A DNA stretch of 46,526 bases, from the NCBI GenBank assembly GCA_030447585.1, contig JAUJOO010000009.1:103374-149899 (forward strand). The letters run 5' to 3'. Positions 34,881 to 42,413 of the stretch are shown here, in pieces (positions within the stretch are counted from its first letter, which is position 1; the number at the start of each line of letters is the position of its first letter). The DNA is from Nocardioidaceae bacterium (GTDB taxonomy: Bacteria > Actinomycetota > Actinomycetes > Propionibacteriales > Nocardioidaceae). The position numbers and the translations under genes are program-made. Below the pieces are notes generated by a model. It saw nothing but the letters and a program-made list of their open reading frames with translations. It was not told where the DNA came from and searched no databases.

Positions 34881-35350
34881 TGGACCCGAGGTTCCTGGGC
34901 ATCCTCCTGGTCGTCGCTGGGCAGGTGGATGTCGTTCACGGAGACATTCACTTCCGTCACGTCCAGGCCGGTCATCCCCTCCACCGCCGAGATCACGTTG
35001 CGCCGTACTGCGCGGCTGAGCTCGACGATGGAGACGCCGTACTCGGCCACCAGGTCAAGGTCGATGGCGGCCTGCCGCTCACCGACCTCCACCGCTACAC
35101 CCTGGCCGGACGACTGGGAGGCGCCCGGGATCCGCTCGCGGATGGCGCCGATCGTCCTCGCCGTGCCACCGCCGAGTGCATACACCCCGGAGATCTCCCG
35201 GGCCGAGACGCCGGCGATCTTCTGGACGACGGTGTCGGCAATGGTGGTGTTGCCCTGGGATGTCTGCAGCTCGGAGGACCCGGCGGAACCTCGGGTCTCG
35301 AGCTGGTCTGACGACTTGTCGGAGCTGCTTGAGCTGCGGGAAGTGCTCAT
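34877..35350 (-). CDS. Asp23/Gls24 family envelope stress response protein (first gene)
   Basis: A 157-residue protein, first in the operon. After a Ser-rich tail it has TIADTVVQKIAGVSAREISG, then GVAVEVGERQAAIDLDLVAE and VRRNVISAVEGMTGLDVTEV, the clear Asp23/Gls24 pattern. GAGGAG precedes the ATG at 35350 by about 6 bases. It is separated from the GlsB-side genes by 133 bp, so an operon promoter should lie there; I see no certain motif. The stop is overlapped by the next gene. Confidence 0.87.
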   Translation of the reverse strand: MSTSRSSSSSDKSSDQLETRGSAGSSELQTSQGNTTIADTVVQKIAGVSAREISGVYALGGGTARTIGAIRERIPGASQSSGQGVAVEVGERQAAIDLDLVAEYGVSIVELSRAVRRNVISAVEGMTGLDVTEVNVSVNDIHLPSDDQEDAQEPRVQ

Positions 35351-35483
35351 GTGTTCTCCTCGGTAGGGCTCGGGCGTGGCATGGAGCGCAACCGATGCGC
35401 CCGCGCTCAAGCGTACCCAAGAAAGAGAGGTCGATGCGTCGTTGGGTCGATGCGTCCTGCGGCTTGTCAGGGTTACCGAAGCG

Positions 35484-35672
35484 TCACGGGTTGATGCCGC
35501 TTCCTTGTGACTCCTCCAGTAGCACGAGCACCCGTGTGCCAGGCCAGGTTGGCCTGGATCCTGTCCCGGAAACGCTGCGTGGGGACGGCCGTGGCGGCGC
35601 CGAGTCCGTCGGTGCAGTCCGCCCAGCCGGCTTCGCGGCGCGTGAGCCGGGGTCGGGCTCTAGTGCGGTCAT
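35484..35672 (-). CDS. Small proline-rich ORF coupled to the GlsB gene
   Basis: A 62-codon frame starting at an ATG that overlaps the GlsB stop (ATGA). It is rich in Pro, Arg and Ser, ending TRVLVLLEESQGSGINP. The coupling is suggestive, but no family is recognised and low-complexity composition makes chance possible. Confidence 0.35.
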   Translation of the reverse strand: MTALEPDPGSRAAKPAGRTAPTDSAPPRPSPRSVSGTGSRPTWPGTRVLVLLEESQGSGINP

Positions 35673-35944
35673 GCCGGGCCCCTGCGCTTGGTGACGGCCC
35701 CTCGGATGAGGAAGCTGACCAGCGCGACCAGGACGGCCGCGGCGACGACTTGGACGATGAGGACCTGCCACCAGATGTCGATGTACATGCCCTCGGCCAG
35801 AAAGCCGCCGAGCACAGCGCCCACTAGTCCCAGCGCGAAGGTCAGAATCCACCCGATCGCCTGGCGGCCGGGAATGATCAGTCGGCCGAGGGCGCCGATG
35901 ACAATGCCCGCCAGGATGGCGGTGAAGATCGTTGCGGTGCTCAA
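35669..35944 (-). CDS. GlsB/YeaQ/YmgE family stress membrane protein
   Basis: A 91-residue transglycosylase-associated-type membrane protein with three glycine-rich helices: IFTAILAGIVIGALGRLI, then IGWILTFALGLVGAVLGGFL and LIVQVVAAAVLVALVSFLI. The PGRQ turn after helix 1 is conserved in the family. It is often encoded with Asp23/Gls24 operons in envelope stress regulons, as here. Confidence 0.88.
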   Translation of the reverse strand: MSTATIFTAILAGIVIGALGRLIIPGRQAIGWILTFALGLVGAVLGGFLAEGMYIDIWWQVLIVQVVAAAVLVALVSFLIRGAVTKRRGPA

Positions 35945-36593
35945 GGGATGTCTCTCGTTTGGGTAAGAAACCGGATCGCTGGGACTGTCAGCGCGTGGGC
36001 TCTCCGCTCCCTAGCGCCAGGCCACGATCTGGAACGTGCGAGTTCGTAGACGGCCGGTGCGTTTCAGCCGGACACCGAGACGCCCAAGCGGTGGCTGCCT
36101 AGTGCCCTATCACAGCGGTGTCAAACCGACCTTGGACACACAACCAACTATCCGCTCCGTGAGCGCCCGCGCGGCCTACTGCGCCGCATGAAGTCGGTCG
36201 ATGACGGCGCCTCTACCCGCTAACCACCGCCAGGAAGCCAGGCCTCTGGCTCGCGTTCAGTTTGCATCCCGACGCCCTTCCGATGGACTGGGATGCCTAC
36301 CGCCGGCGTTCGGGCAGCGGTGACCGCACCGTGCCTTGCTCGGTGGCTTGCAGGATGATCGACGTACTCACCTCCACTACTACGAGGAGCACTCTCACGA
36401 AATCGGAGGGGCCGGGCAGAGGACCCGACCCGGCCTACGAGAATCTCCGCAGCATCTTTCAGCGGCGTGCGGCCATCCGGACATGTCGCGAAGCGGTGGA
36501 CCATGCGGATGAGCAGGGCGAGGAAGGCAACCGAAACCCGTTTCGGCGCGTCTTATGGGACACCGGGGCTTTGCTCCGAGCCTGGAGGCGGCC
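35945..36593. other. Long interval without a recognisable gene
   Basis: About 650 bp between the divergent GlsB gene and a lipoprotein gene. The open frames here lack family features, and no RNA gene is visible. The promoter for GlsB on the minus strand must be within the first ~150 bp; GTTTGGGTAAGAAAC (35957-35971) resembles stress-sigma elements but not in the expected spacing. Confidence 0.4.
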
Positions 36594-37010
36594 ATGACAT
36601 TGAACGGCTTCATCAGAGTGGGACTTGTCAGCGCGTTGATCGTCTTGGGGCCCGCGTGCGCCGACGAGCCCGATATCCGCGCCTCTGAGGTGGCCCCTCC
36701 CTCCGCGCCCGCTTCATCCCAGTCCCCTCCTGAGCCCGTGACAACGTCCAACTCCTCGCGCCAGGGCATGCGGGTCGCCGTACCGTCACACTGCGGCGTC
36801 CTCAGCGTGAGGATCGAGGGTCGACTCTGGCTCGCCGACCCACCCCTCGGAGACCACAACCCCCGACCGGGCTGGAACGAGAACGAGACGATGGGGTTCA
36901 TGGTCAAGACCAGCTCTTGGCGTGCAGTCTTCTACGGCGACGGCGGTCAACGTGCTTCCTTCCGACGTGCTGCCGTGGGCGTCGAAGACCCGAGCGCTGG
37001 TTGCGAGTAG
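36594..37010 (+). CDS. Secreted small (lipo)protein of unknown function
   Basis: A 138-residue protein with an N-terminal signal (FIRVGLVSALIVLGPACADEP); the GPAC is only a weak lipobox. The rest reads HCGVLSVRIEGRLWLADP and GWNENETMGFMVKTSSWRAV with a final Cys. I know this as a frequent actinobacterial lipoprotein-like family without function. GGAGG precedes the ATG at 36594. Confidence 0.65.
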   Translation: MTLNGFIRVGLVSALIVLGPACADEPDIRASEVAPPSAPASSQSPPEPVTTSNSSRQGMRVAVPSHCGVLSVRIEGRLWLADPPLGDHNPRPGWNENETMGFMVKTSSWRAVFYGDGGQRASFRRAAVGVEDPSAGCE

Positions 37011-37129
37011 CCGTACGCGGTCACGGGCTCAAGCGACGCATCGAGGCAACCATCCGCTCATTGGGGCGATGAGGTCGCGCTGACCTTTCAGCGTGCTGCT
37101 GGCTCGGCTTCTTGGATAAGTGATGTGTC

Positions 37130-37603
37130 TCAGTCGGTGAGGGACGGTGCGGGCGACACGGCCCCCGACTTGATTACGTCGCCTTGCGCGTCGATCAGTT
37201 CCACCCGGGCGTGGACTTGGTCGAAGTCACCGTCCCACATCACTAAGGCGACTCCACGCTCGATGTTGTCCTCATGAACGCCACCTGCGGGGTCCGTGAG
37301 TCTCAAAACCAGGGCACTGGGATGTCGAACCCAGAAGCCCCTGACCATCCTGGATCCGTGACTCCAACCACCCGAACTCCACGAGACGTTGGCCTCGGGC
37401 GCCGATGTGCTGAGGTCGCCGAAGCCTCCCGTACCGCACCACCTCCCGTCGATCTCGCGCATCCCCAGCATGGCGCGTGCTTGGCGGCCAGCCCCGTTTG
37501 TGAAGAGAGCGGCGACAACCGTGTGATCGCCACTTTGCTTCAGCCTCACGATCTCGATGGAATCCTCCACGGCCTGGTCCGGACCGTGCGTAGTCAAATG
37601 CAT
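37130..37603 (-). CDS. Hypothetical cytoplasmic protein
   Basis: A 157-residue protein, MHLTTHGPDQAVEDSIEIVR to VHARVELIDAQGDVIKSGAV. It has good codon usage, a plausible alpha/beta pattern and no signal peptide. GGAG lies upstream of the ATG at 37603. I do not recognise a family. Confidence 0.55.
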   Translation of the reverse strand: MHLTTHGPDQAVEDSIEIVRLKQSGDHTVVAALFTNGAGRQARAMLGMREIDGRWCGTGGFGDLSTSAPEANVSWSSGGWSHGSRMVRGFWVRHPSALVLRLTDPAGGVHEDNIERGVALVMWDGDFDQVHARVELIDAQGDVIKSGAVSPAPSLTD

Positions 37604-37698
37604 CCTGTGTCTCCGATCCAGTGGCGCTCCGCCCCATGTAGGGGCCGCATAGCCGCACCACATCCGGGCACCCCTACCGACTAGGTTTGCGATCCCGC

Positions 37699-38381
37699 TC
37701 AGCTGAGCCAGGACCGGCCAACGCCGAGGGCTTCCGCGTCCTTGGGCAGACGAACAGTCTCGCCCTCCGCGAGGCGACGGCACAGATCCATCACCGCGCG
37801 GAAGTCCGGCCTGCGTCCTGTGATGCCCGCGCTCCCGCCCTCCGGGTGCCACTCCGCATGCCACTGTTTGCCCCGCAGCACGACGAACGGACCACCAACC
37901 ACGCGACGGATCGTCGCGTCGATGGCTTCCAGCAGGTCGCTGGACCCGGAGTCGCAGGCGTCGCACCCGCAGTCCGGCTGGATTCCTCAACCACGACGTC
38001 CGGTCGGACGACGCCGATGTGCAACACGGCCATAGTCGCGTCACCCATCTGCGTTGGAACGTCGCGTTCGAGAAGGAGCAGGGGCAGCGTCCCGGGCTGG
38101 CGTGGGATGAGACGGACGCCCCGGTCAAACGCCTCCGGCCCGCCAGGCGCCGCGACAGAGCCGGGAGCGAGAGTCTCCGAACGGACACCGAGTGCCTCCT
38201 TGAGCACCGCAGTCCATACGCCTGCCCGGGCATGAACGATCCGGTAACGCTCCGGATCGGTGACGCGCGAGTACTCCTCCTCGCGTGGCGAGACCATTCG
38301 CGGGTGCGGGTTCGGCCAGGAGGGCAGGCCGAGACGTTCGTAGCTCGACGCCACGCTTGCCTGCAACTCACTCACTGTCAC
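37699..38381 (-). pseudogene. DUF6226-like protein, one frameshift
   Basis: The start at GTG 38381 gives VSELQASVASSYERLGLPSW and later MAVLHIGVVRPDVVVEES. Just after, near 37975, homology continues in the adjacent frame with PDCGCDACDSGSSDLLEAID and FVVLRGKQWHAEWHPEGG to a TGA. Adding one C in the CC there joins them to a ~228-residue protein resembling DUF6226 (the CGCDACDSG motif is typical, from memory). A single-base loss makes either mutation or sequence error possible. Function unknown. Confidence 0.65.
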
Positions 38382-38478
38382 CACCGCACGACCGTACGGC
38401 CGCCGGACCCGATCCCGCATCCGAGATTCCGGGGACGTCCTGACATGCCGAGATGACGGCGGCCGGCAGGCCGTCACA

Positions 38479-38743
38479 CTAGGCGCAGCGGACAGGCTCC
38501 TTGGCGACCGGCCATCGCTCCTCGTTGTCGGAGTTCGTCTGGTCAACCAAGTACGCGGCCATGTCCTTGGGATGTAGCCAGAGGCGGCGGCCATTCGGTC
38601 ACGCCGCAATGGGTGTAGAGGAAATACTCGACGGGCTCACCAAGAGGCGGAGGCGACTCCGCGTACGCGGTTTCCTCCGCTTCGGTCGGCGTCTCGCTGC
38701 TCGTTCCGCAAGAACCCATCGCCACTGTCGCGACTGCAGCCAT
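38479..38743 (-). pseudogene. Small lipoprotein, frameshifted
   Basis: An ATG at 38743 gives AAVATVAMGSCGTSSETPT, a short lipoprotein signal. THCGVTE follows, then, in another frame, RRLWLHPKDMAAYLVDQ and a C-terminal Cys (VRCA) to a TAG. The pattern HCGV...LW resembles the family of the protein at 36594. The shift is near 38590 in a run of C and G repeats; one base difference explains it. Confidence 0.5.
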
Positions 38744-38978
38744 CCCGAATCAGATCTGCCAATTCAGCGATGCGCAGGATGCGCTGAAAGTAGGGCTGAG
38801 AATCCGCTCGGGTTGCTTCAGCTATCCACTGCTGAAATCGCGCCACGGGCGATAGGTCCATGAACGGGATCGCCCGCGGATCCGGCGGCGTTGTCTGCAG
38901 AAGCTCGACGAGCTTTTCGGCCGAGGTCCCCCAGACAGCCCGCCGAACGGGACCGAGCTGGTACGCCGCCTCGCACAA
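38637..38978 (-). CDS. Hypothetical protein overlapping the lipoprotein gene
   Basis: A frame of 113 codons with TSAEKLVELLQTTPPDPRAI and FQQWIAEATRADSQPYFQRI, helix-rich and with good composition in its first ~85 residues. Past the ATG of the lipoprotein gene its residues become Arg/Ser-rich, so its natural end may be near 38730. Start is TTG 38978; an N-terminal loss is likely. Family unknown. Confidence 0.35.
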   Translation of the reverse strand: MCEAAYQLGPVRRAVWGTSAEKLVELLQTTPPDPRAIPFMDLSPVARFQQWIAEATRADSQPYFQRILRIAELADLIRDGCSRDSGDGFLRNEQRDADRSGGNRVRGVASASW

Positions 38979-39035
38979 GCAAGTGAACCTAGGCGGACCG
39001 GTGGTTGGGCTGCGTCGTGCGCTCCCAGGACCCAG

Positions 39036-39725
39036 TTATTCGGACTCGATTCCGACGGTGGCGACCTTGGTGGCGATCGTTTCCCCTCCCGCGTCGAGGT
39101 ATGTGAAGCGGATGCGGTCGCCGTCGGCTCCAGCGGGGACCTCGCCGGCAAACGCTCCGTTCTCGACTGGGAAGGACCTCCTCCAGTCGGGCCCAGCGAT
39201 GTCAACGCGGGCGACGTCGACGGTCACGCCCTCGAAGTCGCCGTAGACGACGGCTGGCCCGTCGATGGAGGTTTGCCAGTGGACTCCGCGGCGCGGGTCG
39301 CTCTCTTGCGAGCCGTATCCCCACAGGGCGCACCCGACGCCGAAGTCCTCGGGCCTGTTGACGGCTCCGGTCATGTCGCGGATGACGCATTGGCCGTCGG
39401 TGGTGTCGGCATACCAGACACGAGCGTGGTTCCCGTTGCTGAGTTGGACGTCTGCAACTTGGCGCTCGCCGTAGATCGGGTCGGGCCAGCCGTCCTGTCC
39501 GTCGCGGATCTGCTGGAAGCGGTCGGTGACGATCTCGGGGACAAGGCCGGTTGCGTAAGCGGTTCCGCCGGCGACGATGACGCCACACAGGCCGAACGCG
39601 GCAACGCGGTTCCATCGAGGCTTGCGTCGGCTCGCTGGGGAGGCGAGCACGGAGTTGAGCAGGGTGCGGGAGTGCTCGTCGGTGAGGTGTTCGGCGCGGG
39701 GTCGGATTTCGTCGAGGACGTTCAC
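39036..39725 (-). CDS. Membrane-anchored partner of an ECF sigma factor
   Basis: A 229-residue protein with a short cytoplasmic N-terminus, one helix (VAAFGLCGVIVAGGTAYATG) and a secreted domain (YGERQVADVQLSNGNHARVW and so on). It begins with a GTG overlapping the sigma gene's stop by four bases (GTGA), the standard arrangement for a sigma and its anti-sigma or sensor. It lacks a clear zinc anti-sigma motif (HxxxCxxC), so it may be a sensor or effector instead. Confidence 0.65.
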   Translation of the reverse strand: MNVLDEIRPRAEHLTDEHSRTLLNSVLASPASRRKPRWNRVAAFGLCGVIVAGGTAYATGLVPEIVTDRFQQIRDGQDGWPDPIYGERQVADVQLSNGNHARVWYADTTDGQCVIRDMTGAVNRPEDFGVGCALWGYGSQESDPRRGVHWQTSIDGPAVVYGDFEGVTVDVARVDIAGPDWRRSFPVENGAFAGEVPAGADGDRIRFTYLDAGGETIATKVATVGIESE

Positions 39726-40234
39726 TGTGCACTCCTGGTCAGCGGCAAGAAGGGATTGGTCGGCGGCGCGTCGAGGCGAGCTCGAGCTCTGTGGAGTCGC
39801 ATGCGCAGGGTCCCGGGTCGGCATCCGAGCACCTCAGCTGCTTGTTCGGTGGTGAGGCCCTCCCAGGCCACCAGGAGCAACGCCTCGCGGTCGGCTTCGG
39901 GCATTCGTGCCAGGACCGCCAAGGCTTCGGCTCGCTCGGTTGCGGTGACGCTCGCGTCTGGTCCTGCGAAGGCCGACGCGTCCAGCAGTGCGAGCCGTTG
40001 CTCGAGCGTGCTGCGCCGCCGGAGGGAGCGGTGATGGTTGCGGACGTGCCCGCGGGCCACGGAGATCAGCCAGGCAAGAGGCTCGTCCGGAACCGACTCC
40101 CAGGTGCGCCAGGCGGTGAGGAAGGTCGAAGCGGCGATGTCGTAGGAGACGTCGCGACCAACGTGCCGCTCCGCGTAGGCGACGACTCGTCGGATGTGTG
40201 CGTGCCAGCATGCTTCGAACTGCCCGGCGTCCAC
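39722..40234 (-). CDS. ECF-family RNA polymerase sigma factor
   Basis: A 170-residue sigma. Region 2 reads FEACWHAHIRRVVAYAERHV and STFLTAWRTWESVPDEPLAW; region 4 is LLVAWEGLTTEQAAEVLGCR and RMRLHRARARLD, a clear helix-turn-helix. The GTG at 40234 has GGAG five bases upstream and is preferred to GTG 40258. It works with the membrane protein downstream. Confidence 0.85.
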   Translation of the reverse strand: MDAGQFEACWHAHIRRVVAYAERHVGRDVSYDIAASTFLTAWRTWESVPDEPLAWLISVARGHVRNHHRSLRRRSTLEQRLALLDASAFAGPDASVTATERAEALAVLARMPEADREALLLVAWEGLTTEQAAEVLGCRPGTLRMRLHRARARLDAPPTNPFLPLTRSAQ

Positions 40235-40300
40235 GTGCGCTCCGTTCCTCGCTCTCACACTAAGGAACGTCCGGGACCTCTACGTGTGTCACTCACGAAA

Positions 40301-40471
40301 TCAGTTCTCCTTCGACCAGTCCATGGCCCGGTCACCCTCGATGGTGAAGTCGGTGTGCTCGACTGTCTGCAGGTAACGGGCGGCGCCAATGATGATCACA
40401 TCGGCTGACCGGGGACGGGCGGGTGTCTTCCCTGCTGCGGTCGATACCGAGACAAGAGACGTCGCGCTCAT
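40301..40471 (-). CDS. Possible small protein of 56 residues
   Basis: From ATG 40471 the frame reads SATSLVSVSTAAGKTPARPR, then VIIIGAARYLQTVEHTDFTI and WSKEN. The C-terminal half looks protein-like and the frame is not a shadow of another gene, but there is no clear ribosome site. It may be a fragment of a larger protein. The rest of 40235-40541 contains no other gene. Confidence 0.35.
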   Translation of the reverse strand: MSATSLVSVSTAAGKTPARPRSADVIIIGAARYLQTVEHTDFTIEGDRAMDWSKEN

Positions 40472-40541
40472 CGGCAGGAGAGTGCGCGGCGCACGATTTG
40501 CGGGCGAAGTGGGACCACCGCCCGAGCATGTCGATCAGCGC

Positions 40542-41747
40542 TCAGCCAGGTCCGGCAGGCAGACCGGCAGGGCGGTGGGTTGCCCGCTCGCACTGCTGGG
40601 CGGTGACATCGCAGCGAACCACGCCCTGTGGTAACGCCAGCAACACGACGGACTCGGAGAGCCAGTACGCGTCCGTGTCGGCGTGCAGCTCACCGGAAGC
40701 ATCCGGAGCCAGTGGGCGCGTCGTCTCCTGAACGGGGTCGACCACACCAAGGTCGCGGGTGAGCAGCCACGACCCTTCCGGCGACATCGTCAGCACTCCG
40801 GGACCGCCGCAGCGACGTCCCCACCGCTCCTCATACGTGCTGCCGCGGTACACGTGCACCACCTCGGTACAGCGTCCGGTGGTGACAAGACCGACCGCGT
40901 CATCGTCATCTGGATCTACGACGTCGACCGGGTCGAGCTGGCTAGGGAACCAGATGTCCTCCTCCAGCGCCCACGGCTGGCTGCCAGGCTCCCACAGCCA
41001 CTGGCCACCGGAGTCATCGGCGTACTGGATGCCGGCGCCGGTCCACGACAACAGAACCGCGGCGTCCTCGGGCAACCTCGCCGCGACATCCGTGTGCAGC
41101 ATGTCGATCACGGCGTCGCCCGAGGTGAAGAACCGGCCGTCGGGCGAGCTCACCTCATCCTGCACGTAGCGCTCTGTGAGGCTCTGCGGGATCTCTGAGT
41201 ACTCACCACTCTCGGCGTCCACGCTCAGATAGCTCGAGACGAACTCCGCCCCCGAGGAGTCTTCGACCAGGACGACTGGACCCTTCAGGGTCATTCCCAC
41301 GATGGCAGCGTCGTCGCCCGGGAGGTCCACCGCGTTGCCGCGAGGAAGGTGCAACGCCATGCCTTCGAGGTAAGGCACCTCGGGAGGGTCGCCATCGGGA
41401 AGATCGGCCACCCATCCCGCCAGCCCAGGAGTTGTCTGGTCCGAGCGCTCGTTCAGCGTGGGCGGCTCACTCCTGCGGACCGGGGCGGTGGACTCGGTGC
41501 CGACGGTCGGATTGGTGGCGGGCGCCACGTTGCCGTTCGCCTCGCCACCCAGCTGCGCTCCAACGCCGTACGCGCCGCCCGCCGCGACGACAGCCAGGCA
41601 CGCGGCAGCGGCGGTCCCTTGACGAATGCGGTTGGTGCGGGCCTTGCGGGAGATTCCGGCCATCCGGTCAGTGACCTGGTCACCGTCGGCCATGCCGGCC
41701 AGCTCGTCGAGGCCAGTGAGGATGGGGTCTCGCGCTTCTGTGTTCAT
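40542..41747 (-). CDS. Membrane-anchored beta-rich protein, partner of ECF sigma
   Basis: A 401-residue protein with a cytoplasmic N-terminus (MNTEARDPILTGLDELAGMA), a helix (GTAAAACLAVVAAGGAYGVG) and a large extracellular beta-rich domain, with blade-like units (PEEDAAVLLSWTGAGIQ region, then RCTEVVHVYRGSTYEERWG). It overlaps the sigma gene by four bases. Likely sensor or anti-sigma for the following SigE-type sigma factor; the N-terminal part shows no canonical zinc motif. Confidence 0.7.
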   Translation of the reverse strand: MNTEARDPILTGLDELAGMADGDQVTDRMAGISRKARTNRIRQGTAAAACLAVVAAGGAYGVGAQLGGEANGNVAPATNPTVGTESTAPVRRSEPPTLNERSDQTTPGLAGWVADLPDGDPPEVPYLEGMALHLPRGNAVDLPGDDAAIVGMTLKGPVVLVEDSSGAEFVSSYLSVDAESGEYSEIPQSLTERYVQDEVSSPDGRFFTSGDAVIDMLHTDVAARLPEDAAVLLSWTGAGIQYADDSGGQWLWEPGSQPWALEEDIWFPSQLDPVDVVDPDDDDAVGLVTTGRCTEVVHVYRGSTYEERWGRRCGGPGVLTMSPEGSWLLTRDLGVVDPVQETTRPLAPDASGELHADTDAYWLSESVVLLALPQGVVRCDVTAQQCERATHRPAGLPAGPG

Positions 41748-42298
41748 GATGCTTCACCCTTCAGCGGAACGTTCGTGGGGGCCGTAAGGGCGGCGCGCAG
41801 ATGCGCCAGCCCCTTGGCGGTGTTGGATTTCACGGTGCCGACGCTGCAGCCCATCGTCTCGGCGGTCTGGGCCTCCGACAGGTCGCACCAGTGGCGCAAC
41901 ACGACAGCGGCTCGCTGGCGGTCGGGCAGGGCGCGCAGCGCAGCGAGCAGCACCTGGGTCTCGACGACGGTGTCGCTGATGCTGGTGGCACCGGCTCCGC
42001 GTTCCGGGATCTCGGGGACGGGCGTCTCGCGCCCGCGGGAGCGCCGCCACCACGACGTACGGATCGAGACCATCACCCGGCGCATGTAGGCGTCCGGCAC
42101 GTCGTAGGCGCTGACCCTTCGCCAGTGCGGCATCGCCTTGGCGTATGCCGACTGCAAAAGGTCCTCCGCCTCGGTCAGGTCTCCGGTCAGCAGGAAGGCC
42201 AACCGCTTGAGCCTCGGCCCGCTCGCGCTGACGTAGTTCGCGAAGGAGTCGTCGTCCACGACCGTCACCTCCCCCGTAGATGCTGTCTGTGTGGTCAT
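41744..42298 (-). CDS. SigE-family ECF sigma factor
   Basis: A 184-residue sigma: region 2 LAFLLTGDLTEAEDLLQSAY and AYMRRVMVSIRTSWWRR; region 4 LPDRQRAAVVLRHWCDLSEA and ETMGCSVGTVKSNTAKGL. This is the SigE-type group of short ECF factors found in actinobacteria. The ATG at 42298 is preferred; a longer frame to 42361 begins MVTQELLRRGNL and lacks a better ribosome site. It is upstream of its membrane partner. Confidence 0.87.
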   Translation of the reverse strand: MTTQTASTGEVTVVDDDSFANYVSASGPRLKRLAFLLTGDLTEAEDLLQSAYAKAMPHWRRVSAYDVPDAYMRRVMVSIRTSWWRRSRGRETPVPEIPERGAGATSISDTVVETQVLLAALRALPDRQRAAVVLRHWCDLSEAQTAETMGCSVGTVKSNTAKGLAHLRAALTAPTNVPLKGEAS

Positions 42299-42413
42299 GA
42301 CCCGGTACACGCCAGCATGACGCCACAGGTTGCCCCTCCGGAGCAGCTCTTGCGTGACCATGCCCGTGCCGTCACCGACGTGACCCGTCGTGGTGAAGAG
42401 GAAGTTCCTGTTT

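Noticed and set aside
35957-35971. Stress-sigma promoter GTTT...GGGTA near the GlsB gene
   Set aside because: The elements touch without the 12-16 bp spacer expected, and the strand is opposite to the gene.
42299-42413. Short plus-strand frame with AT-richer codons (MTPQVAPPEQLL...)
   Set aside because: It has no ribosome site and runs into the ligase antisense; no family match, probably chance.
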